Assembly: GCF_007741495.1 (NCBI RefSeq)
Contig: NZ_CP036262.1
Span: forward strand, 6,696,001 to 6,760,000
DNA: 64,000 bases
Direction: 5' to 3'
Source of the DNA: Roseimaritima multifibrata
GTDB taxonomy: Bacteria; Planctomycetota; Planctomycetia; Pirellulales; Pirellulaceae
Shown here: positions 26,036 through 33,963 of the stretch, in pieces
Position numbering within the stretch: position 1 is the first letter of the stretch
Layout: each line of letters starts with the position of its first letter
Program-made: the position numbers and the translations under genes
Notes under the pieces: model-generated
Database searches by the model: none
The model's input: only the letters and a program-made list of their open reading frames with translations
What the model was told of the DNA's origin: nothing

Positions 26036-26199
26036 TTGACTTCAATCCGTAGCGTAGGTAACGTGTAGTAACTAGAGAACTTTAATGACGTATACGATGT
26101 CCCACTTCCAGGGCCATTTGGGCCGTTCAGCTTCGCCCTGCAGTGATTAAAGCGAAGCGAAACGTGCAACACCTCGTCTTTTACCTTGGAAATCATCCC

Positions 26200-27450
26200 G
26201 TGCTAAAACGACTATTGACCTCCGCCAGCCTCTGCTTCTTACTGACCAGCGTCGCCGCTGCTCAAGCTCCGGCAATTCCCAGTCTTTCGGAAGCCCTTCC
26301 AACACCTGCGGGCGCTCCCGCCGATGTTACGGATTCGGTACCGGAGAGCTTTTTTGCGTTTACCGATAATGGTAATTTGCATCTGCGAGTGTTGAATCTG
26401 CACGGAGGTGAAGGCCCCGCAGTCGAAGGGCAACCGGTCGCACGCGAGATCCAATTGTTCTCGCGCGGTGGTGTTTCATGGCGGGCACCGATTTCTGCCG
26501 ATGGACTCGCTCGCTTTTCAGGCGTCGCTCCCGGGCCTTACGGAGTCGTGATCTCGGGACCTGGCATCTATGCGGTTGTCGCCATCGCGGTCGTTCCCAA
26601 GCCTGCCGACGTCCAAACGTCTGCGCCATTTGAGATCCCTGTCATCCCCAATTCCAGCGACTTGCAAATTCGCAACTATGCCAGCTACATGGCAAACCCC
26701 GATCCACGAAACTACAACTTCAGCTTGGACTACAACAAAGTCAAACACCGGTCGAAACCCTTCTACCAAGGCGAACTCGATTCGGACGGCTTGCTTCATG
26801 GCCGGATTTACGGATTTGTCGACCCTTCGCAGGTTCTTGACCGTTCAGGCCACAAAATCACGATCTGGCGTCAAAGCGTGAAAATCGATGAAGTCGCCAC
26901 CGACGATAATGGTTGGTTTGTTGTCAGCGGTCTTTCCGTAGGCGTTTACAACGCAATTGCAACAGGCCCTCTAGGTTACGCAGCCTTCACGTTCCAAATC
27001 ACCGGATCCGCCGTCAAACCAGCCGAAGCGGTTGAAGGCACTCCAGTGGTTCGCCGAGCGAGCTTCCGCAAAGCGGCCAACTTCCGCACGATTGCGATGC
27101 AAAGCCCCGGCATTTCACCTCCCATCGATATCCTGATGCTACCACCTGAATTTGTCGCATCGGTTGAAGAAGGCGTGAACGACGACCTCACCAATCGTGG
27201 CGAAACTCCAGGCACCACACCTCCAGGTGGTGCTTCCGCTGGCGGCCCAGGAACGGGCGGCGGTGGTGGTGGCGGAGGAGGCGGTGGTGGCGGAGCAGGC
27301 GGCATTGGTGCATTGGCCGGACTTGCCGCCCTAGCTGCAGCAGCCGGGGATGGCGGTGGCGGAGCAAGCGTAGATACCGGAGCCATGTCCGATGCCACAG
27401 TGATTACCATCGACCCAGTAATTCCTATCGATCCGGTAGACATTCCGTAA
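26200..27450 (+). CDS. Secreted protein with Gly-rich C-terminal region, function unknown
   Basis: A 416-residue protein from the GTG at 26200, which gives a clean Sec signal peptide (LKRLLTSASLCFLLTSVAAAQA). An upstream GTG at 26143 adds 19 residues. The mature part has two carboxypeptidase-regulatory-like or transthyretin-like beta segments: one around REIQLFSRGGVSWRAPISADGLARFSGVAPGPYGVVI, another around HGRIYGFVDPSQVL...DDNGWFVVSGLSVGVYNAIATG. It ends with a run of about 13 glycines, an Ala/Leu/Gly stretch and TIDPVIPIDPVDIP. It has no PEP-CTERM motif and no basic C-terminal tail, so it is not an obvious exosortase substrate. Its position 164 bp after the Wzz-like gene suggests an envelope or matrix role. 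I do not recognise the family. Confidence 0.75.
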   Translation: MLKRLLTSASLCFLLTSVAAAQAPAIPSLSEALPTPAGAPADVTDSVPESFFAFTDNGNLHLRVLNLHGGEGPAVEGQPVAREIQLFSRGGVSWRAPISADGLARFSGVAPGPYGVVISGPGIYAVVAIAVVPKPADVQTSAPFEIPVIPNSSDLQIRNYASYMANPDPRNYNFSLDYNKVKHRSKPFYQGELDSDGLLHGRIYGFVDPSQVLDRSGHKITIWRQSVKIDEVATDDNGWFVVSGLSVGVYNAIATGPLGYAAFTFQITGSAVKPAEAVEGTPVVRRASFRKAANFRTIAMQSPGISPPIDILMLPPEFVASVEEGVNDDLTNRGETPGTTPPGGASAGGPGTGGGGGGGGGGGGGAGGIGALAGLAALAAAAGDGGGGASVDTGAMSDATVITIDPVIPIDPVDIP

Positions 27451-27506
27451 GAGAAGCGACCTGCAGCATCACCAAGCCGCCCGGCGACGCGATTCGTCGG
27501 GCAGCC

Positions 27507-27536
27507 GCGGCCGTTTCGAATAGAGAGAACGGCCGC
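27507..27536. terminator. Possible terminator hairpin after the secreted-protein gene
   Basis: GCGGCCGTT pairs with AACGGCCGC across a 12-nt loop, 56 bp past the stop at 27450. There is no T-run, so an intrinsic terminator is only possible. Confidence 0.3.
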
Positions 27537-27558
27537 CAACTCTTCAGCTGAAAAAGAA

Positions 27559-27631
27559 TGCCCCCGGCAGGAATTGAACCTGCGACACCCGCTTTAGGAA
27601 AGCGGTGCTCTATCCCCTGAGCTACGAGGGC
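27559..27631 (-). tRNA. tRNA-Arg (anticodon CCU)
   Basis: On the minus strand 73 nt fold as a normal cloverleaf. The acceptor is GCCCTCG/CGGGGGC (one G-U) with discriminator A. The D-arm contains AGCTCAGGGGATAGAGC. The anticodon stem CCGCT/AGCGG encloses TTCCTAA with anticodon CCT. The T-arm is GCAGG-TTCAATT-CCTGC. It decodes AGG. No encoded CCA is present. Confidence 0.95.
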
Positions 27632-27747
27632 GGGCCTTGTCAGCATTTGCTGACAAGATGCGGCATTCTAATCAAACTTTCAGCCGTATGCAGTCCCACG
27701 GCAAGGATTCCCAGAAGCCCGCTTGGCGGCAGCATATCGAAGCCTTA

Positions 27748-27955
27748 GAAAAGTAGGCCGGATCAAAGAGCGACAGCGATGCAGCTCCGGCGGAAACACC
27801 GCCTAGCTCCGCCTCTCGTACCTCCCCCTATCGACTCGTGCGATTTATTAGAAAAGTAGGCCGGATCAAAGAGCGACAGCGATGCAGCTCCGGCGGAAAC
27901 ACCGCCTAGCTCCGCCTCTCGCACCTCCCCCTCTCGACTCGTGCGATTTATTAGT
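27748..27955. repeat. Family A repeat, two units of about 103 bp
   Basis: GTAGGCCGGATCAAAGAGCG occurs at 27754 and 27857, each followed by GACAGCGATGCAGCTCCGGC and the CTCCGCCTCTCG...GACTCGTGCGATTTATTAG segment. The orientation is opposite to the 3-4 kb array. The gap 27632-28323 also holds a family C element (next entry) and no gene. Confidence 0.88.
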
Positions 27956-28013
27956 TGGCGGTTTCCTAGCGGAATGCAGCGGAAGCGAGAAACGTCTGCC
28001 CCCCAGGTCCCCT

Positions 28014-28184
28014 GATCGGTTTATCCGACAGGAACGATAGATTTGAACTTAGCAGCGGTCACCCTCATCGCATTGCCTCCGGTTCGGCTTGCCGCTTTCA
28101 GCGGCAAGCCGAACCGGAGGCGCGACCTATTCAAAACAGGATCTAACTTCAAATCTTTGCTTCATGCCAGACAAGCTGGCATGG
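28014..28184 (+). repeat. Family C composite palindromic element, copy 3
   Basis: CGGTTTATCCGACAGGAACG (28017 onward), outer arm AGATTTGAACTTAG (28039-28052), a perfect 21-bp inverted repeat (28075-28095 against 28101-28121) with loop TTTCA, outer arm CTAACTTCAAATCT (28143-28156), and the palindrome CATGCCAGA...TGGCATG (28163-28183). It has the same order and orientation as copy 2, and the stem bases differ in compensated pairs. Confidence 0.88.
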
Positions 28185-28323
28185 GGCCGACTCCGTTTGG
28201 ATACCTGAAGATCGACTATTTATAAAATCGACGCCCCCCGAGGCGGAGAGCTCAGCAAGCACAAGTTTCGAGGGATGCCGAAAAGAATAAGCAAAGAAAG
28301 CCTGGCCCCCTGTCCGCAGATGA

Positions 28324-29064
28324 TCACTCTGCCTTGGACTTCAATGCTTTGCGGATCTGAGCAGCCACCTCTGCTCCCAAGATCGCGGAACCCGCGGCGG
28401 TGTAGTGCACATCGGCTGGCTTTTGAATCTTCCGTTTGTGCTCTTTTGCAAACGTGTAAAGGTCGTCGATAGCGACCTGATTCGCTTCCATCACCTCGGC
28501 AGCGATCGCGTTGTATTCAACCGAATCGCCGACGTTACGACCTCGAGCCCCTTCGGGGACGGGGGTCGTTGAGCACCAGATCAATTCGGCTCCGGTTTGC
28601 TTCAAACGATCGACCAACTTTTGCAGATTGGCTCGGTAATCTTCCGGCGTCACCTGCCGCCGGCTGTTACTCGCTTCAACCGCCACCAACGACTTTCCAT
28701 CTTTCCCCACATGCTTCAGGTCATGCAGCCCAAAATTGAAATGGATCACGTCCCATTTCCCCTCTCCCAGCCAAGCCTCTAAATTGTCGATCCCACGAGT
28801 GGTCGGACCACAATTCATCAGCGGGCGAATAACGTTTGCTTCCCCTTTCATATTTGCACGAACGGCCACGGTATAGCCAATCGAAATCGAATCACCAATC
28901 AAAAGGACTCGAGGCAAATCAGGGTCTTCCTGAACCGGCTTCATCGGTTGATCCGCGACCGTTTTTTTAGCCGCCACAGGCTTCGCATCCTGAGCCCCAA
29001 CCAGTCCCGAAGCAAACCCAACCAATAAAATCGCACCAACAGCGAAACGCAATTTAAATGACAT
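28324..29064 (-). CDS. Secreted SGNH/GDSL-type hydrolase
   Basis: A 246-residue protein. The ATG at 29064 gives a signal peptide (SFKLRFAVGAILLVGFASGLVGAQ), whereas longer frames run into short tandem repeats. Block I is LLIGDSISIGY with the Ser nucleophile. Block III is FNFGLHDLKH, with His where most family members have Asn (GxND). The last block is DVHYTAAG with the catalytic Asp/His pair. These enzymes remove acyl or other ester groups from carbohydrates or lipids. It stands alone, divergent from thiE, with repeats on both sides. Confidence 0.85.
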   Translation of the reverse strand: MSFKLRFAVGAILLVGFASGLVGAQDAKPVAAKKTVADQPMKPVQEDPDLPRVLLIGDSISIGYTVAVRANMKGEANVIRPLMNCGPTTRGIDNLEAWLGEGKWDVIHFNFGLHDLKHVGKDGKSLVAVEASNSRRQVTPEDYRANLQKLVDRLKQTGAELIWCSTTPVPEGARGRNVGDSVEYNAIAAEVMEANQVAIDDLYTFAKEHKRKIQKPADVHYTAAGSAILGAEVAAQIRKALKSKAE

Positions 29065-29138
29065 CAAGAAGTCACACCCAAGCGAGGAAAGAAACAAAGT
29101 CCAAGAAAGCATTATAGTACCCCCACTCCCCAAAACAC

Positions 29139-29192
29139 CTCTCCGTGTCCCCGTGTCCCCGTGTCTCCGTGTCTCCCAACTCCCAACTCCCA
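29139..29192 (+). repeat. Family E short tandem repeats abutting the thiE start codon
   Basis: CTCCGTGTCC, CCGTGTCC, GTGTCTCC and then CAACTCC units end directly at the ATG of the next gene. The repeat thus takes the whole 5' leader, including the ribosome-binding region. Confidence 0.9.
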
Positions 29193-30242
29193 ATGACAAC
29201 CGCGATCTACCGCATCCTCGACGCATCCTTCAACCGCATCGGCGAAGGCTTCCGCACGCTCGAGGACTACGCGCGATTCGCTTTGAATGACGCGTTGCTT
29301 GCCGAGAGCGCAAAGGGACTGCGGCATGATCTAGCGACTGCCGCTTCGCAGTTGCCGCGGCGCGAACTACTTGCCGCGCGCGACACACCGGGCGACGTCG
29401 GCACGGACCTACAAACCAGCGGCGAACAGACGCGCGCGGCCCCGGCGTCGGTCGCCGTCGCAGCCGCCACACGCTGCCAACAAGCCCTCCGTTCTGCGGA
29501 GGAATACGCCAAATGCATTTCCCCGAACGTAGCGGTTCAACTTGAAAAGATTCGCTACCAAACCTACACGCTTGCGGCCGCGATCGAAACTTTGCCCGAT
29601 CGCTGCAACCGACTGGCCGACCGGAACCTATACGCATTGATCAACGGTGCGGACGGCAAAGATTCATTCCTCAAAAACCTGCGATCACTGGCCGAGGGTG
29701 GCGTCGACATATTTCAGCTACGCGACAAACAGTTGAGCGACCGCGAACTGTTCGAATATGGGTCCGCGGCGATGACCGCGTTGCGACAGATGCCGGGGCA
29801 ACGTCCGCTATTGATCATCAACGACCGAGCCGACATTGCGATCGCATGCCAAGCGGACGGGGTCCACGTCGGACAAGACGAATTGCCGCTCGCCAGCGTT
29901 CGAAAAATGATGCCCCCGGCAAGCCTGATCGGAGTCTCCACACACTCTTACGCCCAAGCTGAAACAGCGGTTTTGGGCGGAGCGGATTACATCGGCTGCG
30001 GCCCCACTTTCCCCAGCCAAACCAAAACGTTCGACGAATTTCCCGGATTGGATTTCCTCAAGCAAATTGCCGCGTCGATCTCGTTGCCCGCGTTTGCAAT
30101 CGGGGGCATCAACCAAGAGAACCTGAACCAAGTCCTACAAACCGGAATCCGCCGGATCGCAGTCACCGCCGCCCTCCAATCCGCAGCCGCCCCTCAACAA
30201 GCCGCCGCCGCCCTCAAGCAAAGCCTAAGCAAAGCCCAATAA
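29193..30242 (+). CDS. thiE: Thiamine-phosphate synthase with extra N-terminal domain
   Basis: A 349-residue protein. The C-terminal half (about 145-349) is a TIM-barrel thiamine-phosphate synthase with IFQLRDKQLSD, LIINDRADIAIACQADGVHVGQDELP, LIGVSTHSYAQAETAVLGGADYIGCGPTFPSQTK and FAIGGINQEN. It joins HMP diphosphate to the thiazole phosphate to give thiamine phosphate. The N-terminal 140 residues (AIYRILDASFNRIGEGFRTLEDYARFALND) form an alpha-helical domain found in a subset of bacterial ThiE proteins; its role is not known to me. The N-terminal region is richer in GC and CGCG than its neighbours. The ATG at 29193 is chosen because upstream sequence is all short tandem repeat. Confidence 0.92.
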   Translation: MTTAIYRILDASFNRIGEGFRTLEDYARFALNDALLAESAKGLRHDLATAASQLPRRELLAARDTPGDVGTDLQTSGEQTRAAPASVAVAAATRCQQALRSAEEYAKCISPNVAVQLEKIRYQTYTLAAAIETLPDRCNRLADRNLYALINGADGKDSFLKNLRSLAEGGVDIFQLRDKQLSDRELFEYGSAAMTALRQMPGQRPLLIINDRADIAIACQADGVHVGQDELPLASVRKMMPPASLIGVSTHSYAQAETAVLGGADYIGCGPTFPSQTKTFDEFPGLDFLKQIAASISLPAFAIGGINQENLNQVLQTGIRRIAVTAALQSAAAPQQAAAALKQSLSKAQ

Positions 30243-30326
30243 CGCGAGCGATCTCTCTGAAGACAATGGTTCCAATTGTTTATTCGCCTGCCTACCGCGG
30301 GACGTCGACTGCATCAGAAAGTAAAA

Positions 30327-30860
30327 AGTAGGCCGGATCAAAGAGCGACAGCGATACAGCTCCGGCGGACGAATCGCGTAGCTCCGCCTCTCGGGACGCG
30401 CGATTTATAAGCCGACGGTTTTCGCTTCCGCTGGGCTTGCGAAACAATCGACGTCCCCCGAGGCGGAGAACGCAGCAAGCACGAGTCTCGGAGAGACTCT
30501 ACTACGTGCTATTTCCATTCGGCCGATTGCAGGTCTCCAACGGGACGCTGCGAAAGGGCGTGTAAAAAGTAGGCCGGATCAAAGAGCGACAGCGATACAG
30601 CTCCGGCGGACGAATCGCGTAGCTCCGCCTCTCGGGACGCGCGATTTATAAGCCGACGGTTTTCGCTTCCGCTGGGCGTGCGAAACAATCGACGTCCCCC
30701 GAGGCGGAGAATGCAGCAAGCACGAGTCTCGGAGAGACTCTACTACGTGCTATTTACATTCGACCGATTGCAGGTCTCCAACGGGACGCTGCGAAAGGGC
30801 GTTTAGAAAGTAGGCCGGATCAAAGAGCGACAGCGATACAGCTCCGGCAGACGAATCTTA
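30327..30860. repeat. Family A tandem array, three units of 241 bp
   Basis: GGCCGGATCAAAGAGCGACA recurs at 30331, 30572 and 30813 with exactly 241-bp spacing. Units differ at only a few positions (for example GCTATTTCCATTCGGCC against GCTATTTACATTCGACC), so the duplication is recent. It fills the 677-bp gap between convergent thiE and the MBL-fold gene. No gene lies within it. Confidence 0.92.
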
Positions 30861-30919
30861 CACGTCCGAGGCTATCGCGTGCCGTCGCTTCGCGACTTCT
30901 GTATCGTGGCCGGTGATCC

Positions 30920-31711
30920 TTAGCCCAAACCTTCGGGCAGGATTCCGTCGGCGACTTCGTCTTCCCATTCGTCGATCAACGGCCATGATTCGGCCAGCGT
31001 GCCAAAATCGGCCATCGTCAAATAGCCTTTGACTCGATCGATCGTTTTGTTCAGCATGGCGACATCTTTGCGAAAGATTGGTCCATGACTTGGCAGCAGC
31101 CACTCGATATCGCTGTCACGGATACGTTCCAACGATGTGATGAACGCTTTAATGTCACTTCCGTGGTGTGCGTCCAGAGCTCCGATACAGCCGTCGCGAT
31201 AGATGTTGTCACCGCTTAGCAAAATGTTGTCGATACGGAAGGCCAACTGGCTGTCGGTGTGTCCCGGGGTATGCCAGACCTCGATCTTCTTATCACCGAC
31301 TTGGATGATCGTTCCCTCATCGATCTGATGCTCGATCTGGACCGGCGGCATATCCATCTTCAATCCCTGAGCCGCGATCTCGGCCAAGGTCAGCAGCGCG
31401 TCACCGCTCTCCAGTGGTTTTACGGCATTGGGGTGCGACATGACCTCGGTCCGCAACACCTGCTTTGCTTTGGCCAGACCTTGGATGTGATCCACATCCG
31501 CGTGGGTTGCGATCAATGCCTTGCATCGAGACAACGGGAAATCGAGCCTTCGAATGATCTCGATGTAATCGTCAACCGTCTCTTCGTAGCCGATATCGAT
31601 CAACACCCATTCGTCTTGATCGTAAATCAAATAAACGCTGCAGCCGAGCACCTCGCCAGCTTGAAAATTCAATTCGATCACACCCGGAAAAATCGGTTTG
31701 CGAGAGAGCAT
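30920..31711 (-). CDS. MBL-fold metallo-hydrolase with HxDxDH variant motif
   Basis: A 264-residue protein. The start is the ATG at 31711, which overlaps the stop of the upstream epimerase gene as TGATG. The metal motif is THADVDHIQG: His70, Asp74 and His75 are present, but the usual middle His is Asp72. HTPGHTDSQLAF (His151) and LLSGDNIYRD (Asp168) complete the site, with a late SHGPIF. The fold includes glyoxalase II and many hydrolases; the substrate is unknown. The pair with the NAD-dependent epimerase is probably one transcript. Confidence 0.85.
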   Translation of the reverse strand: MLSRKPIFPGVIELNFQAGEVLGCSVYLIYDQDEWVLIDIGYEETVDDYIEIIRRLDFPLSRCKALIATHADVDHIQGLAKAKQVLRTEVMSHPNAVKPLESGDALLTLAEIAAQGLKMDMPPVQIEHQIDEGTIIQVGDKKIEVWHTPGHTDSQLAFRIDNILLSGDNIYRDGCIGALDAHHGSDIKAFITSLERIRDSDIEWLLPSHGPIFRKDVAMLNKTIDRVKGYLTMADFGTLAESWPLIDEWEDEVADGILPEGLG

Positions 31712-32637
31712 CAGGTAGTAGACTCCGCTGAAGAAAAAGGCGTGGGGATGATCGACTGCAGCCCCTGCTGATAGTTGTTGTATAAGAATTGCGATTGAGC
31801 GTAGAGATCCGTCTGCAAACGCAAATTCCAAATTCGCTTATGGCCTCCGCGCTGCGGCCCCGGCCTAGCACTGGCGGCGTTTTCGAACCGAACGACCGGA
31901 CTGTGGGTCATCTGAGCCACCGCACGATAAAAATCGCCACGCAGGACCGGATTCCCATCGGAAACGACATAATAGCGACGGCGAGCCGCTTGCCCAGCAC
32001 GCCAAGCCGCCATCACGATCGCCGCCGCGTCATCGACATGGATCAGGTTCAAATACTGATCCGGATCGGCCGTCAACGCTTTCCCGGCGACCACATCGGC
32101 AATTCGCGGCACTCTTTGTGGACCATAGATACCAGCCAACCGCAAAACGGTCCAGTCAGCCCGAGGCCGATAACGCGAAAGCAGTTGCTCCGCTTCTAAG
32201 TGAACTCGGCCCGCTTCGCGTGGAGGCCGACACGGGGAAGCCTCATCGACCCAGCGTCCGTCCGCTTGATGGTAGACGCCCGTCGTGCTGATGTAACACA
32301 AATCGGCCGCCGGATCGGTCGCTTGCAATAAATTCCGAAATCCCCCGACCTGACTGTCATAGCGGCTGACCGAACTGTGCGGATCGTACGCGACCGCCAC
32401 CAGCATTCGGTCATGGCCGGGCAACGACCGCAGGCTCCGCCGATCGGTCCAATCGACCACCACAGGCTTCGCACCGACTGCACTTAACTCTTTTGCTCGA
32501 CTAGACTTGCGAGTCGTCGCGAAGACTTCCCAGCCATCGGCGATCAACCGCTGAGCGACCCGTTTGCCCAGATAACCACAACCAACGATCAACGCGGTGC
32601 CAGCAGAATTGGCGGAAGGATGATTTAAGCTAGACAT
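31711..32637 (-). CDS. NAD(P)-dependent epimerase/dehydratase (SDR, YeeZ-like)
   Basis: A 308-residue Rossmann-fold protein. ALIVGCGYLGKRVAQRL (residues 15-31) is the GxGxxG dinucleotide loop. CYISTTGVYHQADGRWVDE carries the conserved Ser/Thr and Tyr region of atypical SDRs, and LRLAGIYGPQRVP and YLNLIHVDDAAAIV are the extended-SDR motifs. The usual YxxxK is not clear, so catalysis may differ from sugar epimerases. The stop overlaps the start of the MBL-fold gene, which suggests translational coupling. Confidence 0.85.
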   Translation of the reverse strand: MSSLNHPSANSAGTALIVGCGYLGKRVAQRLIADGWEVFATTRKSSRAKELSAVGAKPVVVDWTDRRSLRSLPGHDRMLVAVAYDPHSSVSRYDSQVGGFRNLLQATDPAADLCYISTTGVYHQADGRWVDEASPCRPPREAGRVHLEAEQLLSRYRPRADWTVLRLAGIYGPQRVPRIADVVAGKALTADPDQYLNLIHVDDAAAIVMAAWRAGQAARRRYYVVSDGNPVLRGDFYRAVAQMTHSPVVRFENAASARPGPQRGGHKRIWNLRLQTDLYAQSQFLYNNYQQGLQSIIPTPFSSAESTT

Positions 32638-32748
32638 TGGATAATAAAGTCGCTGGTTTTCTCGCCAGTGGTTGCTTTTCGGTTAGAATGAGGAATCAGT
32701 ATATCGCGTTTCGCCGATTCTCCGATCCCCACAAACTCGTTTGGTGCT

Positions 32749-33813
32749 ATGGAATCAGCAGGCTATCACTTATCGAAGATCGTCCTAACCAGCCTGTTGC
32801 TCTTTTCCGGAGTCGCGATTGCTGAACCCCCCAGCAATGGTTCGGGGAGCACTTACCTAGCCTCTCCGGAATCGCTTGTCAGCATCGTCAAATCCGGCGG
32901 CGTCCCCTCCACACTGCAGCAACTGCGTGATCTTGAATCCCAGCAACAGGCGATCGCCACGCGGGCTGCCGCATGCACGGTCAACATTCAGATCGATGGG
33001 CACGAAACGGGCAGCACTCAAGGGTGTGGAGTCATTATTTCTGGCGACGGAATCATCCTGACGGCGGCCCATGTCGCCGAACGCCCTGGATTAAAAGTGA
33101 AGATTACGCTCAGCGATGGCACAACCGCCACCGCAACGACTCGGGGCATGTACCGCGAAGTCGACGCGGGCCTGATCAAACTGGATGACGATCAAAACGA
33201 CGGCCAACCCTGGCCCCACGCCTCCCTGGGAAACAGCAACCTGCTGGAACAGGGCATGTGGTGCATCGCCATCGGACACCCCGGCGGCTACGACCCCGTC
33301 CGTGGACTGGTCACGCGCGTCGGTCGCATCCTTGCCATTCGCAAAGGATCGATCGTCACCGACTGCACTCTGACCGGTGGAGATAGCGGAGGCCCGCTGT
33401 TTGACATCGAAGGCCGTTTGATCGCCATCCACTCACGCATCGGGAACGACGTCGCCGACAACCTTCACATTCCCGTCCAGTACTACGAAGAGAAATGGGA
33501 CGACCTCTACGCCGGCAAAGCTTGGGGGTTCTTACCCGGATTCCGTCCAATCTTGGGCGTCCACGGCGAACAGGATAACCCCATCGCCCTGATCACCGAC
33601 GTCCGCGACCAATCCCCCGCCGCAAACGCGGGTATCCAAGTCGGCGACGTGATCGAAAAACTGGGGGATGACCTGATCTCGAACTTCGATTCTCTCCGCG
33701 AAGCCGTGGCGCAAACGATGCCCGGCAAGCGGGTCATCGTCCGCCTGAAGCGAGGCGGGGAAACCAAACGAGTGATTGTCGAAATCGGACGCGACCCTCG
33801 CTTTACCGAATGA
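32749..33813 (+). CDS. HtrA-type serine protease with C-terminal PDZ
   Basis: A 354-residue secreted S1C protease. A signal peptide (about 1-25, IVLTSLLLFSGVAIAEPP) and an acidic linker precede the trypsin-like domain, with His108 in ILTAAHVAE, Asp139 in EVDAGLIKL and Ser213 in TGGDSGGPLF. A PDZ domain spans about residues 262-345 (RPILGVHGEQDNPIALITDVRDQSPAANAGIQVGDVIEKL). It is a periplasmic quality-control or processing protease by family. It is followed 150 bp later by a degenerate relative on the same strand. Confidence 0.9.
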   Translation: MESAGYHLSKIVLTSLLLFSGVAIAEPPSNGSGSTYLASPESLVSIVKSGGVPSTLQQLRDLESQQQAIATRAAACTVNIQIDGHETGSTQGCGVIISGDGIILTAAHVAERPGLKVKITLSDGTTATATTRGMYREVDAGLIKLDDDQNDGQPWPHASLGNSNLLEQGMWCIAIGHPGGYDPVRGLVTRVGRILAIRKGSIVTDCTLTGGDSGGPLFDIEGRLIAIHSRIGNDVADNLHIPVQYYEEKWDDLYAGKAWGFLPGFRPILGVHGEQDNPIALITDVRDQSPAANAGIQVGDVIEKLGDDLISNFDSLREAVAQTMPGKRVIVRLKRGGETKRVIVEIGRDPRFTE

Positions 33814-33963
33814 TTCCCGCCTTCCGTTCCGCGACCGAATGCTCCCGCAGCATGCTTTCGCAAACTGAAAAACGTCTCCGCAGAAAAGCGTCTCGATAAA
33901 AAACAACTCCGAAGAACCGCTCGCTGCTTACCACTGCCTGAACTTCCGCTGGTGACTTTAACG

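Noticed and set aside
26200-27450. Possible PEP-CTERM exosortase substrate
   Set aside because: The C-terminus has no PEP-type motif followed by a helix and a basic tail; it ends in acidic and proline residues.
27632-28323. Insertion sequence or integrase next to tRNA-Arg
   Set aside because: No transposase or integrase frame and no direct repeat of the tRNA 3' end were found; only repeat families A and C are present.
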